Below, piece by piece: positions 48,431 to 59,678 of a stretch of DNA of 64,000 nucleotides. The DNA lies in the NCBI GenBank assembly GCA_027625915.1, contig JANTQA010000023.1, positions 7,874,001 to 7,938,000 on the forward strand, given 5' to 3'. The stretch is from Anaeramoeba flamelloides (Eukaryota > Metamonada > Anaeramoebidae). The notes below the pieces were generated by a model. The model ran no database searches. It was not told the DNA's origin and was given only the letters and a program-made list of their open reading frames with translations. Position 1 is the stretch's first letter. Each line of letters starts with the position of its first letter. The position numbers and the translations under genes are program-made.

Positions 48431-48839
48431 AAAATACACTGAAGAAAATATAAATTGATAGAAAAATTAAAAAAAAAAAATTTAAAAACGTTCTAAAATT
48501 TTTGAACACTTGAAAATGAGAAATATTAATTAGTATACCCTGAGTAACGAAAATTATTAGATTTAGAATTAAAGGTTTTTCGATTAACCAAATAAGGAAA
48601 TTCAACTGGTTGGAAAGTTTAACAATATCTAATAATTATAAAACAACAAAATTGCAATTTCAAAAAGTCGTGTTGTAGATTACATATTTTTTTTATTATT
48701 TCACAAATAAAAGGAAAAAATAATAACTTTTCTTTTAATTACTGTAATTAAAAAAAACAGAAGAACAAAAAATATTTCAACTGAAAAACTTCAAAAATAA
48801 TTCTAAAATTTTGAAATTTTACTAATCCTCATTAATAGA

Positions 48840-49450
48840 TACTCTTATGTAAAAAAGCAAAAATAAAAATAAAAATCGTGATTTATTTACAGAAAGGCTA
48901 AATATTGATATCATTAAAGATTTTATTCATTTTTTATGGAACCGTGCTGTGGAGGGTCGTAGAGTAACCAGCTTTTTGTAGAATTCAAAAGAATAAGATA
49001 TTAATCTTTGATTTTACTCAATTCTTTTAAATTCTGAAAAAGCTAACGGAAGTTTTCTCGAAGTATTCTTGTTTCATTTGTTAAGTGTTCTAGGTTTTTT
49101 TGAGGTTTTCTATTTTATTAGGAAAATCTATTGATTTTCGTTAGGTTTTTTTTACTTTTTGAAATAAACCGAAAATTTATTAAAATTTTCTGTTTATTTC
49201 AAAAAGTAAAAAAAACCTAGAAAACTTCACAAATAAAATAGAAAACCTCAAAAAAACCTAACGAAAATCTATTAATTTTCCAAATAAACAGAAAACTCGA
49301 GAAAATCTGGATATCTGAATTTTTTAAAAATAATCAAAAAATTAAACAGGATCTCTGATATTTTTAATAAAAAGAATTCATCATTTATATTATCATTGAT
49401 TAAAGAAAATTTTAAAAAATTTACTCAATTCAATTAAATTAAAAAAAACC
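48840..49450 (+). mobile_element. LINE-tail fragment with embedded palindrome array
   Basis: 48880-48950 encodes NIDIIKDFIHFLWNR-like residues, comparable with the thumb segment of L1-type elements (F-W block). It is a diverged repeat of about 29670-29790. About 49310-49420 is again similar to 29970-30090. A longer hairpin array lies between. It probably belonged to the same LINE as 47820-48430 or to a relative. Confidence 0.5.
48950..49300. repeat. Back-to-back palindromes, copy 2 (longest)
   Basis: The central hairpin pairs 49144-49178 with 49183-49217 (GGTTTTTTTTACTTTTTGAA and its complement) and is almost perfect. It is nested in an outer pair, about 49116-49140 with 49226-49254 (TTTTTTTGAGGTTTTCTATT and complement). 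The left part (48979-49044) holds AGAATTCAAAAGAAT and the TTTTACTCAATTCTTTTAAA block shared with the other copies. The preceding GTGGAGGGTCGTAGAG is a relative of the CTCTACGGCACTTGACGG tag seen at 63.8-63.9 kb. Confidence 0.75.
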
Positions 49451-49970
49451 TAAAGGCACACGGAGAATAGTAATTTTCACTCTTCAAAAATAAACAAAGA
49501 AATAAAAACAAAGTTTTTTTTTTTTGACAACAAAACTGAGGAAAAATGTTTTGCTTTTAATTAAGTAATAAGTTTTAATTTCTGAAATTATTTAAAAACT
49601 GTTTTGTATACACTTTTTTTATTAATGATGAAGCAAATTAAATAAAATTCAAAAAACAAGTATAAATTGATCTTATAAATAATTTACCTAAATGAAGAAA
49701 AGAAATGAAAACAAAAAACAAAAGACAGAAAATGATAAAATAAGCTTTTTTAGGAAATCTATTTTCTATTACTTTTTGTTTCAATTAATTTAAGAGGTAT
49801 CTAATTTGAAGAAAAAAAAAAAATAAATAAAAAAAATCTAATAAATTTTTCATTACCATTTCTTTAAAAAACATAATATATCTATTAACTTCATTTCTTA
49901 ATTATAATTAACAATTTTTTTTTTTAATAGTTTTCGCCTGAGTGGAGTTTAATTTATTTAGAGCATTTAA

Positions 49971-49994
49971 ATGTCTTCAAATATAAAAAAATGA
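49971..49994 (+). promoter_or_regulatory. Short upstream ORF overlapping the TPR-CHAT start (ATGA)
   Basis: ATG at 49971 opens seven codons (MSSNIKK) and stops at TGA 49992-49994, sharing bases with the main ATG at 49991. It could act as a translational brake or be a sign that one A is missing from the seven-A run at 49985-49991, in which case the protein would begin MSSNIKKMNK. I cannot distinguish these. Confidence 0.4.
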
Positions 49995-52900
49995 ATAAAA
50001 TTGTTGTTAAATATATCAATAATTATTTCACTGAAATTGAATTATTTGGAGAAGAATTAAAAAAAAACAAAAAATTAAACAAGTCTGGTGAATTCACCGA
50101 GGATGAAATTGAAGAAGTTTGGATAACTTCTTTAGAAATTTATCGAATTTTAGGAGAATGTGAAGATCCAAGCACTTTGGCAAGAAATTGTGCAATTTTA
50201 AAAAATTTCAATCCAACCGAAACACATTTGGCAGAATTTTATCATTTGGAATGTAAAATTAATAATTGTAAAGAATTGACACCAAAAAATTCTTTAAATT
50301 ATTTGACAAAATATTTAGAAATATTTCAAAGTGCCGGAGGAATAATCAATCCAAATTTTGAAAATATGGAAGAATTTAGGAATTCGTTAAAAAAATTTAC
50401 AACTTTTGAATGTATAATTCAGGCAAGTGTTCTGACTGATCTTGAATTAGACATTTTAGGGTTTTTGCCGCTCCAGATATTGAACAAACTAGATGCCGAT
50501 CAGGCACAATTATCATTATTTGATTTCATTGATCTCGATAGTGAAGAAGATTACTATTCTGATGATGATGATGATGATTATTCTTCTTCTTCGTCTTCAT
50601 CGTCTTCTGACAATGAATGTGATAATAATAATAATAATAATAATAATCAAGAGAATAATGAAAAATTACAATTAAAACAAACACGAGAGCAAATTAAAAA
50701 AAATTTAAAAAAATTATTTGAAATTACAATAATGAATAATGAAGAATATCGATTAAAATATTTAAAAGAATTATATACCATATTACCAAAAAATAATAGA
50801 TTTAATTATTTAAAATCAAAAATTAGTTTTACATTGGGATTTTATAATTTTATTGTTTTGGAAGATAAAAACTTGAGTGAAAAATTTTTAATAGATTGTT
50901 TATATTATTTAGATGAAAGATCTTGCTATTCTCCTAAATTTATAAACAACAAAACGAATAATAATAATAATAATAATAAGGAGAAGGAGAGGGAAACTGG
51001 ATATGAAAAAAGCAAATATAATAAAAAAAAAAAAAAATTCAAAAGTTTAAATACTCAAAAATTTGTATCTTTACCAATTATTTCTTATTTTGGAATAACC
51101 GCTTTAACAATTTATGGAGACATTTTGGTCAAAAACGAAAAATATAAATATGCAATCTATTCCTTTGAATCAGCATTAAAAAATTATGAATTAATAACAA
51201 AAAAAATCCCAGCTAGTTTTCTAAGAAAATTAGCGGTGGTTTGTAATGACAATAATGATTATATCAAATCGTTGACTTATTATTTGTTAATTTTAGACAT
51301 TTTCATTAAGGAACAAAAAATTAATGAAATTATTTTTGTTTCGGAAGTAATTAGTACATTATTATTAGAAAAGGGGGAATTTAAAGCTGCAGAAAAATAT
51401 TTAAATGACGCATCGAATTATTTGTCACCAATTAATGAAAATGAAGAATTCGATAACAACAACAACAACAACAACAACAACAATAGTGGTGGGGGCGGAA
51501 GCGGTAGTAGCAACACCAACAACAATAGGAATAGAATGAACAATAGTAATATGAACACCATTAATTTAAGCCAATCAAATTATCATCCAAAAATTGATTC
51601 AAGATTTTTAGTATTGCAAATGAAATTAGCCAAAGTATTTTTACAAGGATTGCACATTGAAAGAGCAATTGTCTTATTGGAAGACTTATTACATACGGAA
51701 ATACCACAGGGCAAAAGATCACAAGTTTTGGAACTGTTATTTAAGGCGTACTTAAAAAAAAGATGGCTATTTGAATCAGCAAAAACTTTAAAGGACTACG
51801 AACAAGAAGAGATTAAGGGGAAATCGAAATATAAAATTTATCCTCGAAGGGAGTTAAAAAAAACTGCCAGTATTAATAATTTGCAGCAAAATCATTTAAC
51901 GTTTACTAAATTGAAAACACATTTAAGATTTGTTGAAATGACCGCCAGATTGTCTTATCATCTTGGCAATTATGGCGATTCCCTATATTGGCTAAATATC
52001 TTATTATGGATAACAACTAAAGATAATTTAGGATCAAGGGGAAGATATTTTTACTTAAAAGGTAAAATTCATCAAAAGTTGTGCCAAAATAATATAAAAA
52101 AAAACTTCCCATTAATTTTGAAATTAAGAATCGAACCCACTCAAGAAACCCGATTCAATGAGCCAATACCAATATTGAATATCAGAGAATGGAAATACAA
52201 TTCAATAGGTGATATAATATTATGTGCAATTTATTCATTAAATCAATCAATAAACTATTTTGAAAAGGCTGGTAGCCTATTATGGAAAGCTAAAGCAAGC
52301 ATCAGATTATCTGAAATTATTTTTAATTATTTATTTCCAATGGTTTTTTTATTAAATTATAAGTTTAAAATCGTTTCTACTTTTAAATTAAAGGGGCAAA
52401 TCATTAAAGAATTAAATAATAAATTATCTTTAGCAGGAGAGAATGATAATAAAAAGGATGATAAATTAATTAATAATGATCAAAATCTAAATAACAAAAA
52501 AGAGAAAGAGAAAGAGAATGAAAATGAAAAAAAAATGATAAACGAAAACGAAAACGAAAAAGAAAAAGGCAATCAAAATGAGAATGAAAATAAGAATGAG
52601 AATGAAAATGAAAATGAGAATGAGAATGAGAATGAGAATGAGAATGAGAATGAAAATGAAAATGAAAATGAAAAATGGGAATGGATTCAAGAATATTTTA
52701 TAGACTTTGAAAAAGATAATCAAGATTATTGTATTATTTCTTTAGATAAATTAGAAGATTTTAATTTAGATTCCTTAGAAATATGCTCTGAATTTTTAAA
52801 TCCATTATTAATGTTAAGATGTTATTTAAATCTGATGGAAAATTATTATTTATTAAATGATTTAGAACAATCATTAATTTATTTTAACGAATGTAAAATT

Positions 52901-53736
52901 TCTTTTAATAAATTATTTTTTAAGGGATCGAAATGTTTATTTGATAAAGAAACACCAGGAAGCTTTTTAATTCGAATTTTTTCGATTTCAAAAAGATTAA
53001 TAAAATTTTTATTTTGCTTAGATTGTGAATTTATAAATAAAAATTTATTATTGATTGAACAATATTTAAACCTTGAAAAATTAATTGACATTTCAAATGG
53101 TTCAAAAGTGGATTCGTTAGAAGCGATTTTTGGAAGCAGTGGCAATTCCAAATTAGAAAAAAATAAAAAATCACGTGATAAAAGAAGGGATCAGACATTA
53201 AAAAAAATTGAAAAAATACAAAAAAAAAAGAAAAAAAAAAAGAAAGGAGGAGCAGGAAAAAAAAAGGAAAAAATTACAAAAAAGAAAATCAAAAACCCCA
53301 AAATTCAAGAGAAAAAATAAACTGAAATTAAATCCAAAAAGAAAAAATCGACAAAAAAAAAAAAAGATGACAAACGAATTCGATAACGAATCAAATTTGA
53401 GTGACCCTCAAACACCTAAAGCAACAACTGGCGCCAATAATAAATTTAAAAATTTGCATAATAAACTAAGATCAATTAGCTTATCTACACCTCAAAGAAA
53501 TAAAATAAATTACAATAATTTCCAAACTACAAAACTAAAAAACAAATCAATAAAGGACATGCAATCAAAATATGATAATTTACTAAAATTAAAAAATAAT
53601 AAAAATAGTGATGGTGGTGGTGGTGGTGGTGATGATGATGATGATGAAATATATGATGATGAATTAGAAAATATTAATAATACTAAAATTTTAAAATTAA
53701 ATATGATAACTAAAATAGATTCTTTTTCAGACAATG

Positions 53737-53810
<74 letters not shown>

Positions 53811-56192
53811 GATGATGATGATGATGTTGGAAATTACCAAAATGACAAGAATGATGAAAATTATGATGATGAAAATTCTGATAAAAAAGAAAAGGAAAAG
53901 AAAAATGAAAAAAAGAATAAAAAAAAGAATAAAAAGAAAAAGAAAAAGAAAAATAATAAAAATCCAAAAAAAAAGATAAAAAAAATAAATAAAAATACAA
54001 CAAATACCCCAAATTCTAATAGCCAAAGAAATAAAAATTTATGGAGAAAAAGTGTAAGAATGATAATTTCATCTGAACTAACAAATCAAATAAGATTAAT
54101 GGAAAAAGAATCTGAGATGGATCATCGATCTACTTTACAATTAAGAAAACGAAAAAGAAGAAAATCAACTGAAAGAGTAAAAAGTATAATGACCTTTAAC
54201 CACAAGCAATCACCACAAAACTCACTATTGTCAAATAGCAATGGACTACGTCAAGAAAAGCCATCAGAAAGAATTTGGAGTTTATTACATCGATTAAATT
54301 TCCATAACATTCAATTAATTAATCAAATAGACAAATCTGAATTATTAAGAAGAAATAAATTAATTATTAAAAAATTATTTAATGTAGCCATCCCAGAAAA
54401 GTTTTGTGGGAATATGATGAAAAAATATTTATTTTTTCATAAAAAATATTCAAAATTGGATAAAAAAAATTTGTCAATAGAAAATGCTTTTCAATTTAAA
54501 AAACTTGAATCAATACAACCCATTTTAAAGCGATTGATTTATATTTTTTTAATTGATGACATTTTAATCATATATATTCCTTCGTTAAAAAAGAAAAAAA
54601 TATTTACTTTTGGTGGTTCTCGAATTAGCACAATTTTGGATTATTTATTGGAAAACAATATAAGCTTTGCAAACGATGAAGATGATGTGGATGTTGATTT
54701 TGAAATTGATGAGAGTGATAAGGAGGGTGAAAATGAAAAAGAAAATGACAAAACAAATCAAAATAAAAATCAAATGAAAGAAAATCAAAAAGAGAAAAAG
54801 GAAAATATTTTAACATCTCCACAGTCTCAAAATGATTTGAAAAAAATTTTTTTATTATTTGAATCCTTAAAATTGAAAAAAGATTTTAATTGTTTCAATA
54901 ATAACCAAATTGAAAATTCAAATAATAATAAAAAAAATCACAATCAAGATGATCATTTTGTTGGAATAGCAAAATCTTTATTACAAATTAAAAATAAAAA
55001 TCCAAATAAATTACAAAAATCGTTTTTAAATATAGTTAATAATCATTCTTATTTATCAGAATCTGGAATTGGTTATTTAAAAAAGAGTATAACTCAGCAT
55101 CAAGGGGTTAAATCTCGTAAATTAAGGCCACCACTTGGGCTAGATTTATCTTTTTTTGATATCACTTTTCAAAAGCCAATAAATTTAATTAAAAATAAAA
55201 ATAATAAAAATAATCATTGGTTTGGTGATGATGATGATGATGATAAGGAGGAGGAGGAGGATGATGATGAGGATGATGAAGAGGATGATAAAAAAGAAAA
55301 GGACAAGAAAATGAAAAATAACAAAAAGAAGAAAAATAAAAAAAAAAAGAAGAAAGAAAAGGAAAAAAAGAAAAATAACCTTATAAAAAAATCAAAATTA
55401 AATATACACTTAAAAAAAAAAAATGAAAAGAAAAAAGAACAACCTATTATTCTAATTTCGAGTAAATGGGTTCAAATCTTTGCTTGGGAAGAAATTTTCC
55501 AAAATACAATTATTAGATCTTTTTCATTATTGCACACAATCTTATTACCCGGTGATAAGGATACTAGATCTTTTAAAAGAAAAACAAAAAACAACAATTC
55601 AAAAATCATACCGCATTATTTTGCTTGTAACTCCCCACCAGAAATCTTCAAAGATGTATCTTCTCAAGAAAGTAATAAAAAAAAATTATTATTTGAAAGA
55701 TTAATTTTTGAACTCAATCATCCAAAAACTAATCATATTAATAGCAGAGAAATGCAAAATACGCCGCCCTTTCATACACCGTTAGTGAAATTCGGTAATT
55801 TCCCAAATAAATCAAAATATAAATTTATAACCTTTTTAGAAACGCAACTCTTTGATGATAAACCAGAATCCTTATCCAAATTAATAGATAAAAATTTGGA
55901 TTTAAATGAATACCCAATCATCTTTTGTTCAATAATAGATATGCTAGATTTGTCAGAATCATTTTATCATTTAATTAATAATCGTTCAGATTGCTCTTAT
56001 ATCATTTCACAAGAAGAAAACCTTATCAAAATTGCACTTTCTTTAAAAAAAATGCACAAAATTTATTTGAAATCAATTAAAAGGGGGAAAAATATCGATT
56101 CACCTTTCCAATTTTTAAATAATTCAGTTCATAAAATCCGTCTTGAATCACAAATACCTATTATGCTATTTTGCCCACCAAATCCTGATTAA
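49991..56192 (+). CDS. TPR protein with C-terminal CHAT-like (separase/caspase-fold) domain, two frame segments
   Basis: About 2,040 residues in two overlapping frames: 49991-53320 and 53208-56192, the switch (+1) lying in a Lys-rich tract of A runs between them. The N-terminal part is helical, with TPR-like units such as YGDILVKNEKYKYAIYSFES, KGEFKAAEKYLNDASNYL and AKVFLQGLHIERAIVLLEDL, interrupted by poly-Asn, poly-Ser and (Glu-Asn)n inserts. The C-terminal part resembles a CHAT domain: strand pair IYIFLIDDILIIYIPS, the entry strand IILISSKWVQIFAWEEIF, and the final IIFCSIIDMLDLSESFYHLI with the helix MHKIYLKSIKRG. CHAT proteins include separase and many TPR-linked proteases. Here I cannot see the catalytic His block, and the expected Cys position holds Ile with a Cys two residues earlier, so it may be a pseudo-protease. 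A seven-codon upstream ORF (49971-49994) ends in a TGA overlapping the ATG. Confidence 0.65.
52531..52680 (+). repeat. In-frame (GARAAT)n microsatellite encoding Glu-Asn repeats
   Basis: A tract of alternating GAG/GAA and AAT codons inside the TPR-CHAT gene, giving about fifteen consecutive Glu-Asn pairs after a Lys/Glu-rich lead. It stays in frame. Such tracts expand by slippage, so allele length probably varies between strains. Confidence 0.85.
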
Positions 56193-56495
56193 TGCAAAAA
56201 ATATATTAATCCTTTTTCTTTTTGCTTTTTACTCTCTTTAATTTGTTTTTTGTTTTTTTTTTTAAATCTTTTTTTAATCTTTAATTAAAATAAAAATATT
56301 ATATAAATCAAATTATTTTTTTTTTAAAAACATATAAAAAATTTTGAGTACAAGTTTAGGTATTACAATTTTTTATAGAAATTTATACGAAAGTTTATAA
56401 TTGAAAAAAATGTTTTTTTTTGTAAATTAAAAGTTTGAAGTAAAAAAGCTGTTCAATCTATAAAGTGGAAATTTAAACAAAAGTTGTGAAAAAAA

Positions 56496-56961
56496 TAAAG
56501 TACATGCAAAAAATCCATGATAAGATTTTTTAAGTGTTAATAATAGGGAAATTGGTTTTGTAATTTCATTTATTTTGAAGCAAATTCTTTTTATAAATTA
56601 CCAAACTTTTCATGAACCAATCAATAAACCTACCAAAAGTTCATTAATCTGGGGGTGTTAATAGAATACTCAAATAATTGTTTAATAGAAAAAGTAGATA
56701 AACTTAATTTGAAAAAAAATGGGTTTTTTAGAGGTTTGATATAGTTTGGAAAATTATAATTTTTATTCTTGTTTTTGGTTGTTTGGATGATGTTTTTTAA
56801 AAGATTATTTTCATTAATCATCGTTCTAATAAGTCGGTGGGTTATAATTTTAAAAGCTTGATTCTTAAATAAAATGATTTGATTTATATTTTAAATTACA
56901 AATAAATTTTACTAATATTCAAAATTAATAATCTTATCAGGGATTATTTTCATGTTGGGTA
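56496..56961. mobile_element. MITE with about 70-bp terminal inverted repeats, copy 2
   Basis: A 466-bp diverged copy of 4826-5294 in the same orientation. It shares ACATG plus AAAAATCC at the start, AATAAACCTACC, AGTTCATTAATCT/AAAGTTCATC-type central sequence, TTTCATTAATCATC and GGTGGGTTATAATT, and ends GGGATTATTTTCATG. Divergence from copy 1 is substantial, so insertion of both is old. Confidence 0.85.
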
Positions 56962-57889
56962 TTTTTTCGACTAGTTTTATATAGATATTAACTTTTTAAT
57001 ATAAAAAGTTATTTTTCAGTCAAATAGCTGAGCTATCGTAGAGTTAATTACTTGTGTTTAAAGGGTTTGTGAGGTATATTAAAAGAAAAAATATATTTTG
57101 AAAATTTAAAAATTGAAATCTTATCTCTACATTTTGCTATTTTTCAATTATTTTAGATATTTTTTTCAATAAACAGTTTTTTTTTATTTATTTTTTTTGT
57201 ATTGCAAGATTTTATCTACAATTGGTAAAAATCTGTTATTCTATTTTTATCAAAATAAAGAAAAAAAATTTAGAAAAATTATATTTATTTCTTGGAATTT
57301 TCTTAATTTTTAACTCAAGATCAAAAGGAAAATTGTCGTTATTTTACAATATATGACAATAGATTGTGGTTTTTCAATTTTTAGAAAATATATTTATTTA
57401 ATGATTTACCTGTGAATCTTGTATCAACTATTTTTCAATGTATTTTTTCTATTTTTTTCTTTTTTGTTTTTTTAAGGTTAATGATAAAAAAATAATCGAT
57501 ATTTAGAAAATTTTTTTTGGAATATTTGAAAGAACAAAGTTTAGATATTTATTGTATTTGAATAATACTTAATCACTAGTTTAATCAGTTAAAAAGATTT
57601 TTAATCATCATATGAACTTATTTTTTACTACAAAACTTAATATCTTTAAAGAAATTTATTATTTTATGTTTTAGTATATAACAATTGGAAAAAATTGATT
57701 ATATTATTTCCTTAAGAAAATTTTTATCTCTGAATTTTTGTTACTTCCAAAATTTTAGAAAAATCAAAAAAAAAAATAATATTGTGATCAAGTTGAGAAT
57801 TATGATATATATATTTAATAAAACCCGAAATAATATTAGTAAAATATAGAAGAAGAGAATAAAATAGTGATATATGTGTAAATTGTTTC

Positions 57890-58080
57890 CGTATCTTCAT
57901 CTAAAAATAAGATGAAGTTTTGATACTTCACCCGAGTTAAAAAAACAAGAGTTCTTTCATTTTATTGTTTACCAGTCGGCATAAGTCTTTGTTTACTGAG
58001 TGAGGTTCCTTCTTTTTAGTGGATTTTCACTTTGGTGTTTTTGAAGATATCACTTAGATAAACTTCAAGGGTGATAGTTT
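57890..58080. other. Hairpin-bearing patch, GC-richer than surroundings
   Basis: CTTCATCT at 57895-57902 pairs with AGATGAAG at 57910-57917, extended outward by GTATC/GATAC after a small bulge. Downstream sequence to about 58075 is less AT-rich (CACCCGAG, CCAGTCGGC, GAGTGAGGTTCC) without an open frame. It could be a small structured RNA, but no family is recognised. Confidence 0.25.
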
Positions 58081-58400
58081 TGATAGTTTGAATTTTGAAA
58101 AAAATTTACAATTTTTTTTATTACCAAATATAAAATATATTCGAAAAAAATAAGAAAAAAAGTAATGGTTTCTATTTGCAATACTTTTTTTTGACTGCTC
58201 AGGATTTTTAAAAAATGAAAATTAATCCTAATCTAACAAAAAATATAAAATAATTATTCTTTTCACTGTTTTTGAACTTATAAAAAAAATTATTATTAAT
58301 TTCATCATTTTGTACTCTTTTAAAATAAAGAACAATACACTTATTAAACACCAACGCAACAAATTTTATTATTATTGTAAGAACAATTCATATATTTTAC

Positions 58401-58402
<2 letters not shown>

Positions 58403-58471
<69 letters not shown>
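58403..58471. repeat. (AT)n microsatellite
   Basis: About 68 bp of uninterrupted alternating AT, the longest dinucleotide run in the window. Shorter AT runs occur near 12497-12518 and 62021-62041. Confidence 0.95.
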
Positions 58472-58472
<1 letters not shown>

Positions 58473-58839
58473 CTAAATTTCAATATAAGGGCAGATTTTT
58501 TAACTTTAAAAAGATTTTTTAATTTTTTTTTTTTTTTTTTGAACAAAAATGTATCTTACTAAAATTTTTAAAGATAATAACCAATAACATATAAGAAATA
58601 AAAATATAGTTTATTCATCTTATTTTTTTAAAGAAAAATGAAAAAAGAAAAAAATCATAATAAAAAAGTTTGCCCCTAATTTTGAAATTTTGCTTATATA
58701 TTTATTGTTGAAGTTTGTGAAATTAAACACCTCTTATTTTTCATGAGTATTTTTTTTTAATTTAAAAGAATAACTAAAATCATATTTTTTGCTGAATTTT
58801 TTGGAAGTGATTCCAAATAGCTATTGAGGCTTTTTTTAA

Positions 58840-59040
58840 TTTAAAAAATAAAAAAAAAATTTCTAAAACTTTCATTTTATTACTTTTATCAAAAAAAAAA
58901 AATTGCCATTAGGTTTCCTTAAATTTTCCATTTCTTCTGAAAATGAATTAATTTTCAGAAGAAAACAGAAAAACTCAAAAAAAAATTATCGATTTTCCAT
59001 AATTGAGAAGAATTGAGTAAAATCTATGAATCTGTCTGTT
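58840..59040. repeat. Palindromic repeat, copy 3 (degraded)
   Basis: Holds a hairpin around TCTTCTGAAAATGAATT/AATTTTCAGAAGA near 58940, then AACTCAAAAAAAAATT and GAAGAATTGAGTAAAATC, the same building blocks as the arrays at 29.8, 49.1 and 63.7 kb. It is less regular than those, so it is probably older. Confidence 0.5.
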
Positions 59041-59678
59041 ATTTTGAATTATTGTAAAAATAAGGTATTTTACTTTACCCTACCACACCCTAAACACTTT
59101 ATCATTCCTAAATTTTGATTTTGATTTTTTTTCAAGATTTCCATTATATTTTACAATCCACAAGGGATTATAAATATTAGGAATCTTTTTTTAGTTTCTA
59201 TCAAATATATTATATTTTTTTAATATAAAGGAAATATTAGTATTTTTTAATTCAGATATTAAAATTATTTCCAAAGGCTCAACCGTTCCAGAAATTTTTA
59301 TATTTTAATAAAAAAAATAATATTCCTTATTCTTAACAACTATTAGATTTGAAATTACAAAATTTTAAATAATCAAAAAATTTGTTTTCTGTGAAGATTT
59401 TTTAGAAATCAAAATATTATTCACATGCAAAAATTTGAATTCATTAATTTTACCTGAATAAATTTTTGATTTGTAATTTTTTAATCAATCACCAAAAATA
59501 AAAACAATATAAAATTATTACAATATCAAAAAAAAAAGATTTATTTATTATCAATAATTATGATGAAATTAAAAAAAAAAAAAAACTATTTTGAAAAATT
59601 GAAGAAGGAATTTAATTTTTTCTTATTATTTTCTTTCGAAATTTAATATCTTTAAAGAAGTATTGAAAATAGTTAAAT

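Larger units (their letters stand above)
45540..49990. other. 4.4-kb interval: probable intron(s), LINE debris, palindrome array
   Basis: It starts with the GTAAGC donor of the acidic-protein gene, whose later exons I cannot locate. The frame at 46585-46953 includes NPDNGILIFEF, slightly reminiscent of the residue block after the catalytic motif in LINE reverse transcriptases, but that is too weak to call. LINE debris (47820-48430), a related tail fragment (48840-49450) and the palindrome array (48950-49300) are listed separately. Confidence 0.45.
56193..59678. other. 3.5-kb interval between convergent TPR-CHAT and ARM genes
   Basis: It contains a MITE copy (56496-56961), a hairpin-bearing, somewhat GC-richer patch (57890-58080), a long (AT)n microsatellite (58403-58471) and palindromic repeats (58840-59040). 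No gene is supported. Confidence 0.5.

Noticed and set aside
53500-54030. Several plus and minus frames rich in Ile, Met, Tyr or His
   Set aside because: They are shadows of the poly-Asn/Asp and Lys tracts of the TPR-CHAT gene in other registers.
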